A stretch of 64,000 bases of DNA from Muscardinus avellanarius (lineage: Eukaryota; Chordata; Mammalia; Rodentia; Gliridae): positions 128,244,103-128,308,102 of the forward strand of contig OY726557.1 of assembly GCA_963383645.1 (NCBI GenBank), given 5' to 3'. This document shows, piece after piece, positions 1 through 11,597 of this stretch. Each line of letters starts with the position of its first letter. Position 1 is the first letter of the stretch. The notes beneath the pieces are model-generated. The model ran no database searches. It was not told where the DNA came from and worked only from the letters and a program-made list of their open reading frames with translations. The position numbers and the translations under genes were made by a program.

Positions 1-346
1 ATTCATATGTGCACTGGGTCGGTGTTTTACAGTTGACACTGAGGATAATTTAAGCTTATCTTTACATTTTAATGAAGCAAAACTAGGAATTATTTTATCC
101 AGAATTAAAAAATGTGTTTTAAATTAAATTGTAATTATTGATTGTACTTATAGATAGTTCAATGGTGTATCCAGGATGTAAAACTCATGTCTTCTGACAT
201 TCAGTTTAGGCTTCAGCTTCTTAAATCCTTGGAGGCTGAGGCCAGACTATGGTCCCCATTTTGATATTTTAATGTCTGAATGAGTTTCTAGTCTGACATT
301 TCCCCTCTATATTGGACATTTTACATATATGTTTTTTAAATCAGGA
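1..346. other. Unique AT-rich sequence, no feature seen
   Basis: I see no coding frame, repeat or RNA gene here. The stretch ends where the first B1-dID SINE begins. Confidence 0.5.
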
Positions 347-560
347 GCTGGGCGTAGTGGTGCAGGCCTGTAATTCCAATACTTAGGAGGTTGAATCAGG
401 AGGCACACAGGTTCAAGGCCAGACTCAGCAAAGAGCAAATTTTTCAGCAACCTAGTAAGACCTTGTTTCAAAAACAATAAAAAAATTAAAAAGTTTGGGA
501 GTATAAATCAAAGGGTGAATGTCCCTGGGTTCAATCCACAAAAGCATAAAAATAAGAAAA
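347..560 (+). mobile_element. B1-dID SINE
   Basis: The 7SL-derived B1 head begins gctgggcgtagtggtgc and continues through a diverged taattcc block and ggttcaaggcc. A diverged ID tail follows, ending in ccctgggttcaatcc and an A-rich end. The head carries internal pol III promoter-like A and B boxes. Many mismatches to the other copies in the window indicate an old insertion. Target-site duplications are not clear. Confidence 0.85.
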
Positions 561-584
561 TCAGGATTTGACACACCCTTGGCA

Positions 585-585
<1 letters not shown>

Positions 586-638
<53 letters not shown>

Positions 639-897
639 TATATATTATATATGTGATATATAACACATATATAATATGTTAAATATATACACATATAATA
701 TATTACATATATACATATACAATACATATATACATACATAATACATAATATTACATATATACATACATATTACACATATGCATATATATCACATATATAC
801 ACATATAATATATATTACATCTATACATATATAATATATATATTACATATATACACATATTTTACATATATACACATATATATATGTATATATATAA
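586..897. repeat. (AT)n and ATAC-rich microsatellite
   Basis: A pure alternating AT tract is followed by about 240 bases of degenerate atatacacatat units. Open frames rich in Tyr and Ile on the minus strand are translations of this tract and are not genes. It starts shortly after the A-rich tail of the SINE at 347, a usual place for such tracts to arise. Confidence 0.95.
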
Positions 898-1017
898 AAC
901 CCCGAATGTCGTGTGCTCATTTAGAATGGTGCAAATGCAAAGGTTTGAATGTTAAAGTTGAAACCCAAATTTTGTGAGAATGAAGTGGCCCATGTCCATT
1001 GATTTGTTATGTCATTT

Positions 1018-1233
1018 TCTTTTTTTTTTTTAATGATACTGGGGATGAAACCAGGGGCATTGTACAGCTGAGCTATACCCCTAGCCCTATTTTTTATTCT
1101 TTATTTTGAAACAGGTTCTCACTGAGTTGCAAAGGGCCTCCCTAAGTAGCTGAGGCTGTCAGCGACCATGATCCTCCAGTCTCTGCCTCCTGAATGCTGG
1201 GATTACAAGCGTGCGCCACCACACCCCCCGGCC
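1018..1233 (-). mobile_element. B1-dID SINE, minus strand
   Basis: The plus strand shows the T-run (poly-A of the element), then the reversed ID moiety (tactggggatgaaacc, gagctatacccctagccc), then the reversed B1 head ending gctgggattacaagcgtgcg and ccaccaca. Structure and length are those of a complete B1-dID element. Confidence 0.9.
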
Positions 1234-1489
1234 ATGTCATTTCTGTATGAGGACAGGTGATAGGAGTATCTATACCTCTTGAGCATGGCCTTGACATACA
1301 CTAATATTTGCAAAGTGCCTCAAGGAGCAAAGAGCTAACTGAAGAGCTAGAATGACTGGGCAAATATGGAAAGTACTCTCCTGTGGTAGCAACATCCTCC
1401 TAAAGGACACAGCAGGGATGGGTTCATGAGGCTTTGTTTCCTGCCCCGGTTATTAACAAGCTGAAATGGCCCTTGCTGGAATGTCTGTG

Positions 1490-2300
1490 GTGACAAAAGA
1501 AGTGGGAGTTTAGCCTAAGCAGCTGAGATCAGCTCTGCTTCATGATCATGTGCTCCTGTAACAGGAGCAGAAGGCAATTAAGTATGCTTTTAACACTGCA
1601 AACAATTTCAGCTAATAGGAAAAAGCTTCGTTTGTGTGGCTGGACTTTTGGTATTAAAAAATATTCCCCACGCTTAAATGGCATTATTTATTATCAATAA
1701 TTATTCCGCTGGTGCATTTGGGAAGAGGGAGATGAAAGTGGTTTTTATCTCATTAGCATGTTTGCACTGTTAACTGTTTGTAATATCAGTTCCCTTTGAT
1801 CTTCCTTTTGATTATAGCGTGCAAAAGCTGATATAATCTGTTATTATTTCCATTAATAACTAAGTATCTCTCGTGGTTGACAAGGCAATTTGTTATTATC
1901 AAGCTGCTTTTGTGCAGTGCAAAGAGGTTTACACCCGCTCCCCCACCCAGCCCATGTAAAACAACAGGCGTTTTATCTGCTTTTAGCAGCCTGGAGGTGC
2001 TGCCCTCTTCAAAGGGACTCAGAGAAAACTGCCGAATAGACAGGAAGCACCTTGACATTAAAATGGAGGATCCGGGTGTAGATTCTAATCTGGACACCAG
2101 TTTCTGCCTCTTGGGTAATAGAAAATTAGGCAATCGAGCCCTACATACCCTACTGACCCTGGATTTTTCCTTCAGGTTTAAGTTGTGCAAGAGAAGGAAG
2201 AGGCAGAGACAGTAATGAGACCCAGAGCTGGCAGAGCCCAAGTTTCCCTTCCAACAGGCAGAGTGTATTTTCCCTAGCATATGCTCCGTACTGGGGGCTT
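1490..2300. promoter_or_regulatory. Candidate conserved noncoding element
   Basis: This repeat-free stretch is dense in homeodomain-type TAAT/ATTA cores, for example ttattatcaataattatt near 1690, tctcattagcatg near 1750 and ccattaataac near 1850. A GC-richer part follows. Open frames occur on both strands (1877-2215 plus, 1786-2280 minus) but show no domain I recognise. The composition resembles vertebrate developmental enhancers. This is inference from composition; no alignment was available. An unannotated exon is a weaker alternative, since a pyrimidine-rich run ends in attatag near 1817. Confidence 0.35.
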
Positions 2301-3740
2301 CTACACTTCAACTTTTGGCACATTAGAAGAGTGAAAGCTACTGCAACTCAAGAGGCTTTATTGTCAAGTTTCTATATTTGTCTTAAATTTCTGTCTGTGC
2401 CATCCTTATTCCCAGAGACTTTGAGATATTTGACACACTTTGACACATACAATGATAATTTTCTTTACGAAATGACTCCACCTCCAAGAATAATGCAGCA
2501 GTTGACTCATTAAGAGAGGAAAGACTGTGAGTAGAGTTGAGTTCAAGATACGACAATTTCACATTTTAAACAGAGTGGGAGGGTTTCAAAACACAAAGTT
2601 TTCCTCCTAGCTGATTGAATTGACATGCTGACTATCATCTACCAGCAGAAGTTCCAGTTTCCTCTAAATCTGTTGGTTTGCAGCACAGATTATATTCTTG
2701 GAAGAAGCCTCACTGGTCTTCTGAATTTAACCAAATCAACTCTAACAAGAGCACAAAGAACACAGGTAGCTTTCAAAAGTGGCAGTGTCAGTTGGAGACA
2801 GCTGTAGACAGCTATCCGAATTCCCCGAGGCAAGTTTTGTCTGTGGCAATATGTGCTGCAGAAACAGACATCGGTGATCTTTGCGTGTGGTCATGAAGTG
2901 CTACAAACACCCTGTTTGGATGCCTCAGAAAGAATAGAGAGAAAAGAATGTATTAGGTGAATCAGAATGTCCTGTCATATCTTTTAGAGCCCATGTTGCC
3001 TTCTGAGGTAGTTGAGATTCTTTGGAATGCTCCTGATCTTAAGATGACTGAGTCTGTGTAGAGTCCTCCAGAGGAGGAAAGATGAACACAGTTTCAGTAT
3101 GTCTTGATCCCACAAACAATTCCAGCTGTTCCATTTGATCAATGTAGGTCACTCCATAGCTGATAGTACATCTGGGCTAGGTTAGAAGGAGCTTATCTCC
3201 CTACTGCTAAGGGCTTGTGTGGTAAAATCCTCTATAGCTAGAATAGCTGGTGGAAGGTACTGGGCTATGAGAAGGTGTGTTCACTCACTCCCCCCTTAAA
3301 AACAAGAAAGAAACAGCTACCTTTCCCTTGGTGTCTAATTATGGCTCTTCACTGAGCCACGGGCTTTGCACATGTCTCCTTTTTTAAGATTATGCCACAA
3401 TTCAGAATCGCTCTTATATTTTTGCTTCTTTAAAATGTGAAGGTAAATAAAAAGGAGGTCATTAGCCTGAGGATGCTTCGGTACCTGGAGCCCTTCTGTA
3501 AGTAAACAAACAACTTGGCAATATTTCTTATGAGTGGCTTGAAAATGAGGCCCAGTCAACCTGCCAAGTGGCTAAATAACTAGGGACATCTCACCAGATC
3601 ACAACCAAATAAGACATTGCATATATGTAGCCAAATATTTTCTTTCCTTCCCCATCAGCCAATACGAGCTTATTGCTGGGGCTTCTGGAAGAGAAGTCCT
3701 TGAAGCCTCTTCCAGTTTTGAGTGCTGCCCCATTTATGAT
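2301..3740. other. Unique sequence, nothing supported
   Basis: No repeat family, coding region or RNA gene is recognised. The short open frames (60-74 codons) show no conserved motif and are at the length expected by chance. Confidence 0.5.
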
Positions 3741-3741
3741 A

Positions 3742-3742
<1 letters not shown>

Positions 3743-3788
<46 letters not shown>

Positions 3789-3795
3789 TTGTTGT
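3743..3795. repeat. (GTT)n microsatellite
   Basis: About 16 tandem gtt units lie directly next to the T-rich end of a minus-strand SINE. The tract therefore probably grew from that element's poly-A tail (AAC on the other strand). Confidence 0.95.
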
Positions 3796-3988
3796 TTGCT
3801 TGTAGTTTTGGGTATTAAGGCGTTGAACTTAGGGGCATTCTACCTCTGATTTACACCACTAGCCCTATTTTATTTTTTATTTTAAAACAGGGTCTCACTA
3901 ATTTGCTGAGGCTAGCCTTGAACCTATAACCCTCCTGTCTCAGCCTCTCAAGTACTAGAATTAAAATCATGTGCCACCACGCCCTACT
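3796..3988 (-). mobile_element. B1-dID SINE, minus strand, diverged
   Basis: The reversed ID part (ttacaccactagccctattt) is followed by aaaacagggtctcacta and the reversed B1 head ending catgtgccaccacgccc. Multiple mismatches show an old copy. Confidence 0.85.
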
Positions 3989-4704
3989 GCTGCCCAATTT
4001 ATGAATTTTTTTGCTCAAATAAAAATAATTTTGACTAAAGGTTTTCTGCTAACAAGAAGAAGCAGTACAGCAGACATTTGGGGAAACTGCTAGCTAACTC
4101 AGAGCCTTTTTCTTTGTTTTCTTTACAAAGTAGAATTAAATAATATGTAGGTTTCACCTACTTCCATTCAATCTTTCTGATTTTACGATTTACTCTTTTC
4201 ATACACTAGAGAAGCTCCAGACCACCTTTTATTGTGGTTGTTTTTGAGGAGATAGAGGCCAGACAGGGCTTGGCTCATTCCAGGCAACTGTTTTCCCATG
4301 AGATGCTCTAGCCCTCATTACTAACTGATTGGATACAGAAATCATTGGCAGCCTGGGGCTCGTTCTGACTCTTTTACCTCCAGTGTAGGGATGTCAGTAA
4401 TAAGCCTCTTGATTACTAAGTAAGGACATGAAGCAGTAGGCAGGACAGCCCTGTTCCATGTGTTGCAAAGAAGGTTGTGGAATTCATCTTTTGGGAAAGC
4501 TATCTACAGTTCTTCATGTGACTCACCTCTGTGTAATAGAAATCAGTCATGACTTGTTAATTCATTTGTCGATTCACAAGAAGAAAAATCCTGCTGTGTG
4601 ATGTTGGCACAGGGCTTTCAGGCCATAAACTAAAGTTTAGCCATGCTTTTCCATAACACAACCACAGGGATTAGATAACACTCTCACTTTAAAAGCAAGA
4701 GGAT
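3989..4704. other. Unique sequence, nothing supported
   Basis: No repeat or gene is recognised between the two flanking SINEs. Confidence 0.5.
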
Positions 4705-4705
4705 A

Positions 4706-4905
4706 AGAACAAGTGTGGTGGCACACACCTGTAATCCTAGTGCTTAAGAGGCTGAGACAAGGCCAGCCTCAGCAACTTATTGAGACCCTAAGAAAGACCC
4801 TATTTCAAAATTAAAAAATACGAAGGTCTATGGGTATGGGGGTGTAGCTCAGAGGTAGAATACCCCTGGGCTTAATCTACAGTATGATAAGTAAATAAAT
4901 AAGAA
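4706..4905 (+). mobile_element. B1-dID SINE
   Basis: The B1 head (aagtgtggtggcacacacct, gtaatcctagtgctt) lacks the usual block between gctgaga and ggccagcctc. The tail contains ggtgtagctcagaggtagaa, which keeps a good ID A-box-like sequence, then ccctgggcttaatc. It ends in taaataaataa. Confidence 0.88.
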
Positions 4906-5509
4906 GCAAGAAAGGATGGAAGGGAATAAGGTTTAGAGTGACATCCCCCAAATCAGACCATTATTAGAGATTAAAACAATATTTAAAATCAAAGCTAACA
5001 TTCTTTATACTAATTTATATTTACTGACTCCTATTCATTTCTTTCCTGAAAGAAGAAAAATCTACAAAATTTGTCACAAGTTAGGTTTGAGGTGACTTAG
5101 GGGGTAATGGCTTTTTTAACCTGAAATATCTGAGTTTTATGATTTTAGTCATAATCCTTCTAGGAAGTGTCAGGGACACTGAACTAGGCTGAGGCTAACT
5201 ATGAAATGGAATTACTTGGTTGGGCTACTCTTACTATAACAACATGCTGGAGAACATTAGTTAAAACTTCTCTTAGTCTACAATTCACGATAACTAGTTG
5301 AGATAATTTTACTATCAATGTGAGAACGTTTATGTTTAGCCTTTGGCCATGTACTCTTTCTTCTTAGAAACTATCATGTTTTGGAAATGTTTAAATTTGC
5401 ACTCCCCATTCTTCTTTGGCCATGCCCTCTCTTTCATTAGGCTGACTGTCCTTGAAATGTGCCATGAACACCCTAGGTTGAGCGCATCAAACATGAAGTC
5501 ACATATAAG
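4906..5509. other. Unique sequence, nothing supported
   Basis: AT-rich sequence without a recognised repeat or open frame of note. Confidence 0.5.
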
Positions 5510-5668
5510 TTTGTAAATGTAACCTTGGACAACTCAGACGCCCTTTCTAAGTTCTACTTTCTCTGATGCCAGACCTTACAGGGAGACTGTAAAAAGTAGG
5601 TGTCATGTATATGTGAAAGAGTCTAACAACCCATAGATAGTAGGTGCCCAATAAATATTTGTTGTATC
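5510..5668 (+). mobile_element. MIR-type ancient SINE
   Basis: The order of blocks fits MIR: gtaaccttggacaactcaga, then a pyrimidine-rich stretch with tttctctga, and a 3' end tagtaggtgcccaataaata. MIR copies predate the placental radiation, and the heavy divergence here agrees with that. Confidence 0.7.
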
Positions 5669-5879
5669 TGACTCTATTTGCAAAGCAAATTCAGGTTATG
5701 TGGACATTTTTTCCCCCTAGCTGACTAAGAGAGGTTTTGGCTTCCCTTTAACTTAACAGCCAGATTACATTGCTTAAAGAGAACAACTGCCTAGAGGTTT
5801 AAGAAAAGCACAAAAGCTGCATGCATTTTTGTGACAGCCCAGTTCTGAGAGGACAGATGTGAAATCGTAAAACACTGAA

Positions 5880-6340
5880 GAATAATGTATTCTGGCTATG
5901 CCAGACCTATATAGCCTTCCAGGAGCTCCTGTTATTAGCCAGGCTTGTCAAGAACTAATCATTAGCTTTCAAGTTTTGTAAGGCTACTCTGAAGGTTTAC
6001 TTTAACCTTACCATACACAAAAAATGTTTGTATTGCTACCCACTGATAAGAAAACTATTAGCATTCATTAAGTACAGCCATAAATCTCTCCCTCTTGCAA
6101 GAGCAATAATGCAGCCTTCCGGCTGCCATAATGAATGCGGTATTTAATCTCTCCTTGGGAGAGTGTCCTAACATCAGACTTCTGCTATAGTTATGCACCC
6201 TGGGAAAGCAGGGCATTCTGGGAAAGGGACAAATGACAAAGGGATTATCCTGTCATCTGATTTTAGGTCCAGAAAGCCTCCTCCATATTACCATTAAAGC
6301 AGAAGCTTTAATTTTAAAAAGGAAATGACAAGCCATTTGT
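5880..6340. promoter_or_regulatory. Candidate conserved noncoding element
   Basis: This repeat-free block has palindromic and homeobox-like motifs: gaactaatcattagctttc near 5955, ccataatgaatgcggtattt near 6126 and agctttaattttaaaa near 6304. It looks like slowly evolving regulatory DNA rather than decayed repeat. The claim rests on composition alone. Confidence 0.3.
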
Positions 6341-6357
6341 TCATAAAGGTAGAGAAT

Positions 6358-6555
6358 CAGCATTCACTGAGAACCTACTAAAATGGCAAGCACTTTAGAA
6401 GGGGCTTTATGTTTGTATGAGCTCTTCTTCTCTCCAAAACTACTCTTTTAGCTATTGCTCTATTATTATTATTATACAGGAGGAAAGAAGGATTCAGACA
6501 GATGGGTTTAGCAGCCTCAGATTAGAGAAAGAATGTAATGCAAACATAGTCACTT
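6358..6555 (-). mobile_element. MIR-type ancient SINE, minus strand
   Basis: The plus strand reads as a reversed MIR: actgagaacctactaaaatg, gcaagcactttagaa, then a variable part with attattattatta, then caggaggaaagaaggattca, matching the usual gaggaaactgaggc block. The small open frame at 6417-6599 lies on it and is not a gene. Confidence 0.6.
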
Positions 6556-6655
6556 TGAATTTAGCTATTTCTTACTCTAGGGTGAGTATTTTATGGTAGA
6601 AGATGCTCCCCAATGAACAATATCTTATTTTTTATGTTTGGAAATAAGACTTCTC

Positions 6656-6880
6656 AGCTGCATATGGTAGTGCACGCTTGTAATCCCAGTACTTGGGAGG
6701 CTGAGATTAGGATTCCAGATTTGAAGCTAGTCTTGAAAATTTAGGGAAGCCTATAGTGAATTAGCAAGACCCTATTTCAAAGTAAAAAATAAAATAAGGG
6801 CTAATCATGTCTAGGCTAAGGATGTCTAGAGATAGAAAGCCCTGGGTTCAACCTTTATAGTACAAAACTAAATAAAAAAG
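6656..6880 (+). mobile_element. B1-dID SINE, diverged
   Basis: The B1 head agctgcatatggtagtgcac and cttgtaatcccagtacttgg is followed by caagaccctatttcaaa. A decayed ID part ends at ccctgggttcaacc. Confidence 0.85.
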
Positions 6881-7635
6881 AAAATCATACTTTTCTGGGT
6901 AAGAAGTGTATGTGCTCCTATGCAGCCTATGGAGGGTTGAAGCCCTGTTTCTATTTCTGTTATAGCAGTAATGTAAAGTCTTCTGGGTATCACTTGGTTG
7001 ATAGCATTTCAGGTTTTTTTTTAAGAACAGCATCCCTGGCTTGTGATATTCTTAACCACACTTCCCCGGGGAGCTCTTCCTTCTACTTCCAAGTTCCCTG
7101 AGTGGAAAACCCCTGGTGGCCCATGTCATCTGATGTAACTGCACAGCCAAGCTTCAGAGCACAAACCAATGGCCCAGGCATGGGAAGTCTTTCTTTCTCT
7201 ATGGGCCAATAAGAAAGATACCACCTGATGCTGCTTTAAATGATCAACCAGATGGGAATAGGCCAAGGCAATTGAATGGCTCCTTGTCTCCCTCTCCATA
7301 AGTTTCTTGCACAGGAGTTTAAATTTCCAACATTTTATAACCTCCGAGTTTCTGGAACAGATGGTAATGGATGATCTTTGTTTCCAAAGGAAACTGAGAA
7401 AAAAGAAAGCCAGCTTCTCAAAGCCTGAAACATTATTTTTCAGTAGGCAATGGATGTCCTATGGTGACCATGCTGGGGATGACCCTCTATAGACACTTAC
7501 CACCCCAAGAGGTGATGAAATGCACTGGTTATTACCTTGAGAATGGTGAGTATTAGGGAGTGTTGCTTTGATTATTTCATCTGAAAAAAACCTGAAGCTC
7601 AGCTTAAATATAAACTTCAGCACCTAGAGCAACCT
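6881..7635. other. Unique sequence, nothing supported
   Basis: No repeat is recognised. The open frames of about 60 codons at 6910-7101 and 7307-7492 show no known motif. Confidence 0.5.
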
Positions 7636-7967
7636 CAGATTGGCTGAGAGTCCCTATCCCGAAAATTCAAAATTCATAAAGGTCCAATATCTGAATCTTT
7701 TTGAGCAACAACATGACACAGAAGTAGAAAATTCTATATCTGACCTCATGCAACTATCAAATCAGAAATCCACTAAAAACATTGTATAAAACTACCTTTG
7801 GGCTCTGTGTATAAAGTGTTAAGTGAAACATAAATGAGTTATGTGTTTAGAATTGGTTTCATTCCCCAAGATACATCATTATATATATGCAAATATTCCC
7901 AAATTAAAAAAAAATCCAAAATCTGAAACACATTTGTTCACAATTTGGATAAGAGATATTCAACCTG
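7636..7967. mobile_element. Tigger-type (pogo/Tc1-mariner) nonautonomous DNA transposon
   Basis: The ends are imperfect inverted repeats: cagattggctgagagtccct at 7636, against the complement of the 3' end ggataagagatattcaacct. The interior contains atgacacagaagtag, acataaatgagttatgtgtt and tatatgcaaatattccc, the hallmark blocks of an ancient mammalian Tigger-derived MITE family (MER44-like from memory). It carries no transposase. Confidence 0.75.
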
Positions 7968-8069
7968 CATAGAAAATGATGATATTCTTTTCATCTTTTT
8001 CAGCACAAGAAAACAGAACCAAAACAAGATTAAAAAATGACTTGGTTTGTGATTGAAGAGAGCTAAACT

Positions 8070-8084
8070 GAAATGTGCATGTGA
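8070..8084. repeat. Left target-site duplication of L1 at 8085
   Basis: The sequence gaaatgtgcatgtga is repeated exactly at 8820-8834. A 14/16 match recurs at 8940-8955. Together they flank two successive L1 insertions. Confidence 0.85.
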
Positions 8085-8819
8085 AAGCATAAAGAAATAA
8101 AATAACAACAAATTCTGGTGAGGATGTGGGGAAAGAGGAACTCTTTTACACTGTTGGTGGGAATGCAAACCAGTTCAGCCGCTATGGAGATCAGTGTGAA
8201 GATTCCTTAGAAAACTGGGAATAGATGCACCATATGATCCGGCTATACCACTCCAGGGTATTTGTCTAAAGGTGTTGAAATCAGAGAACTACAGTAACAT
8301 GCATACCCACGTTCATAGCAGCACAATTCACAATAGCCAAAATACGGAACCAACCTAGGTCTCCATCAGCAGATGAATGGACTGCAAAATTATGGGAAAT
8401 ACACAAAATGGAATTCTACTCAGCTATAAAGAAGAACAAATTCATGTCATTTGCAAGAAGATGGAAAGACCTGGAGAACATTTAAGTGAGATCAGCCAGG
8501 CACAGAAAGAGAAGACACATATGTTTTCTCTAATATGCCCAAACTAGGGAGTATTAGGGATACCAGAGGGACTTCAGATTTGGAGGGGAAACCTCAGAAA
8601 AGCTAAAATGTAAGGGTAGGAGAGGAAGAGGGCTGGAGTTTATTAATGAAGGAGGTACATTTGAATATGTGTAAAAGTGTGAATGTAGCATGGTTAACCT
8701 GGACACTCTTGTTGGGGGTGGGAGAAGCAGGGGGGAGACGGCACCAAGCACAGTCTGAATATATCTGAATATATGCCATTTTAATATGTTCCACATAAAA
8801 ATAAACAAAATTTAAAAAA
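8085..8819 (+). mobile_element. 5'-truncated L1, ORF2 C-terminus and 3'UTR
   Basis: It contains the ORF2 3' coding region (gttggtgggaatgcaaacca, tatgatccggctataccact, aatggaattctactcagcta) followed by the lineage's 3'UTR and an A-rich tail. The frame is broken, so nothing functional remains. Identical 15-base target-site duplications on both sides show L1-type integration. ORF2 encodes endonuclease and reverse transcriptase, but only the distal end is present here. Confidence 0.93.
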
Positions 8820-8955
8820 GAAATGTGCATGTGAGTTTCCCCCAGTTCACTAAGTGCTGTTTGCATATGTGTCACCATCACCATATACTATACTGTGATG
8901 TGAGACTATAATGTACCAATAAAAGTGCATCAAAAATAAGAAATAAGCATGTGAG
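8820..8955 (+). mobile_element. Short L1 3'-end fragment flanked by direct repeats
   Basis: About 100 bases end in gatgtgagactataatgtac, the terminal part of the same L1 3'UTR. They lie between gaaatgtgcatgtgag (8820) and gaaataagcatgtgag (8940). This looks like a separate, earlier and severely truncated insertion into the same target. Confidence 0.65.
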
Positions 8956-9413
8956 AATCTTATTAACAACTCATATTACAAGATGGAGATCATTTTTAAG
9001 GGCTTGGGTGCACTGGCGGGGGCCGGTATCTTTAGCTGACAAGACAGGCTGGGAGGCAGGACCTAACTGCTTAGCTTTGTATAGATGGCAGTTCATCTCT
9101 GTTAGAGTCAAATCATAAATGTTAACAATAAAATATCTGCTTTAAACAAGCATTCTACATGTTTGATAGAATAGAGTAGGTTTAATACTTATATGTGTTA
9201 ACTGACATGAATACATTTGCACAGACATTCTATTCTGTAAAGAATACAAAAGGACATCATGAAATCCCATTTAGAAGGAATCACTTTTATAATAATTATA
9301 TTCTCTCTGCAGTGTTCAAGTGTCTAACTGGGCTGTGAATAACATTTGTACCATTTTCTTCCTCTAAGAATGGACTAAGAATGAACTAATATGAATGTCC
9401 ACACACTAAAAAT
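8956..9413. other. Unique sequence, nothing supported
   Basis: No repeat or gene is recognised. Confidence 0.5.
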
Positions 9414-9414
9414 T

Positions 9415-9499
<85 letters not shown>
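9414..9499. repeat. Compound (GT)n(GA)n microsatellite
   Basis: About 12 gt units pass directly into about 30 ga units. The same GT-to-GA order recurs at 19331. Confidence 0.97.
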
Positions 9500-10709
9500 C
9501 ACGCAAATATAAACCTCTCTTCAAGTGAATTAAAATGAAACCTGGGTGATCTTATCATGCTTAATAAACTATGCAAATGGTATTTTGGTCTCTGTAGGAG
9601 CTTAACTATTTGGATGTGTTTTAAGTTCCCTTAAGGCACTTGCAGAAAATAAATAAATAAGAAACACAATACTGCTAGTTTCCTGTCTAGGAGAGAGAGC
9701 TGGATGAATGCCACAGCTTAGGATGAGAGAAATCTGAAAGGTCAGTGCTTGGGAAGGGGCCAGGAACAGCTCCTGGTTCATGGTCCTTTTTGGGTCTCAC
9801 ACCTGATCTAGAGAGGGTTGTCCTCCGAGGCTTCAATTCTTGCTTCTTTATTGATATGACACACACACACAAAAAATAGAAAAAAGGTGTTCAGTTCCTT
9901 TCTGAGTCCCAAAAACATTGTGATCATTCTTTCCTTTGGGCTATAGTCATTTTATCAAACCACATAGAAAGAAATGTCCTAGTAATTTATAGTAATTTCC
10001 ATCACATAAGTGTTGATTTTCCTATTTTTTTTTTTGTTGAGGTTTCAAGGGACAAGAGAAACATAGAAATGATAGTGTTGTCAGATGCAGAGCTTTTCTA
10101 GTAGACTGATCTTACATAGTCCCAGGGATAATAACGAGTGGAGAAGCAGTCCTCTGGTTGCTCCTCGTAGACTTTGGCTTCTGGTTAATATTCATCAATA
10201 AGCAGTCATCTGACATTTCTGTACTAGGACCCAACATGTCTCCAGTTGAGTGTTTTAATGTCTATTTCATTGACCCAATTAGTTAAGTATTTTAAATATA
10301 ATTTTGTTTGAGCATTTGAACATCAGATGAAGGAAATCTACATAATAAAATATCATTGATTTGATTTTGCTTCATTCCAAGTACTGCCTAAATTTATTCA
10401 TGTGTTCCCAAATAATCCAGCTCTGTTTTCTTTATTTGCAGTGTTAAATTAATCTAATGTATGGATGATATTGAAGTTTACGGAAAAAAAAAACCCTTAC
10501 CCTTTGGGTGTTTTCTCACATTTTATTGATAATAAAAGTGGCAAGTCAGATCTGTGAATACTTATAGTATCTTGATGATAGAAAGAAATGGTAAGATTAG
10601 AAATGAGATTTCATTTTCCCAACCTCTCTCTACTCTGCCCAAAAGACTACAGAATGCTTTAAAAATCACGATAAAGATTACTAAAAGAACAATTTAAAAT
10701 ACCTCCCAA
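9500..10709. other. Unique sequence, nothing supported
   Basis: Low-GC sequence without a recognised repeat or gene. The 61-codon minus frame at 9687-9872 has no recognisable domain. Confidence 0.5.
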
Positions 10710-10916
10710 GCTGGGCATGGTGGTGCACAAATGTAATCCCAGTACCTGGGGAACTGAGACAGGAAGATGGCAGGTTCTAGGCCAACCACAACAACTTAGC
10801 AAGTCCCTGTCTCAAAAATACATACATATATATTATATACATACATACATATATTATATATATGACTGTGGTTGGGGTGTAGCTCTAGGTAAAGTCTTCA
10901 GCACCACACAAAATGA
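10710..10916 (+). mobile_element. B1-dID SINE with internal AT microsatellite
   Basis: The B1 head gctgggcatggtggtgcaca and gtaatcccagtacctgg is followed by ccctgtctcaaaaatac. The A-rich linker between B1 and ID has expanded into tacatatata repeats at about 10820-10863. The ID moiety follows (ggttggggtgtagctctagg, cttcagcaccaca). Confidence 0.88.
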
Positions 10917-11084
10917 CCTCCAAATGTGCTATCATTTCTATTTTTGTATAAAAATCTTGAATCAGATTTATTAAATCATGCTGATTCCAAGATAGTCACC
11001 TGCATTACTATAATAAAATATTACAAGAATATAATCCTGCTAATAAACCTATACATATGCCATCATTGTTTTTTCTTTTCATCC

Positions 11085-11178
11085 TTCCCTTTTCTTTCAT
11101 TCTTCCCTCTTCCTCCCTCCTTCTCTCCCTTCTTTTCTTCCTTCCTTCCTTCCTTCCTTCATCCTTTCCTTCCTCATT
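11085..11178. repeat. (TTCC)n pyrimidine-rich repeat
   Basis: Imperfect ttcc/ttct units lead into a purer cttccttccttcc run near 11140-11165. Confidence 0.9.
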
Positions 11179-11597
11179 TTAATACAGCATTATCAAAGTT
11201 TAATATAAAACACTTTCCAGAGTAAAGCTGAGGCAAAAATATCCTCAAACTAAAATATACATTTTGTAGGGATATCTTATTGTGGTCGTAATACATTTCT
11301 CTATGTAGTACCAAGATTAAAAATGTTTGTATGTGACTATTTTGGATTGATTTATCTTTTTATGTAAGATGTCTGTTCCCATACTGCACTATTTTAATTG
11401 GACTGTTTGTTTATTTATTATTGAATTTTGAAAATTCTTTACCTAGACTGGTTACTAGCCCTTTATTATTGTTTTTATTAATATTTATAATATTTATTAT
11501 TAGTTGCCTGTATGCTATATTTTGTTGTTTTTATTTTCATTCTCTTAGCAATGTATTTACAATAGAAGAGATACTTTTTAATCATCTCAGAGTTTCA

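Noticed and set aside
452..739. 95-codon minus frame rich in Tyr and Ile
   Set aside because: It is a translation of the (AT)n tract and SINE tail.
1786..2280. 164-codon minus frame overlapping a 112-codon plus frame
   Set aside because: There is no recognisable domain, both strands are open at once, and no convincing donor site is seen. I treat the sequence as noncoding.
8070..8955. CRISPR-like array because of three spaced direct repeats
   Set aside because: The spacing is unequal, the contents are L1 3' ends, and the host is a mammal. Target-site duplications explain it.
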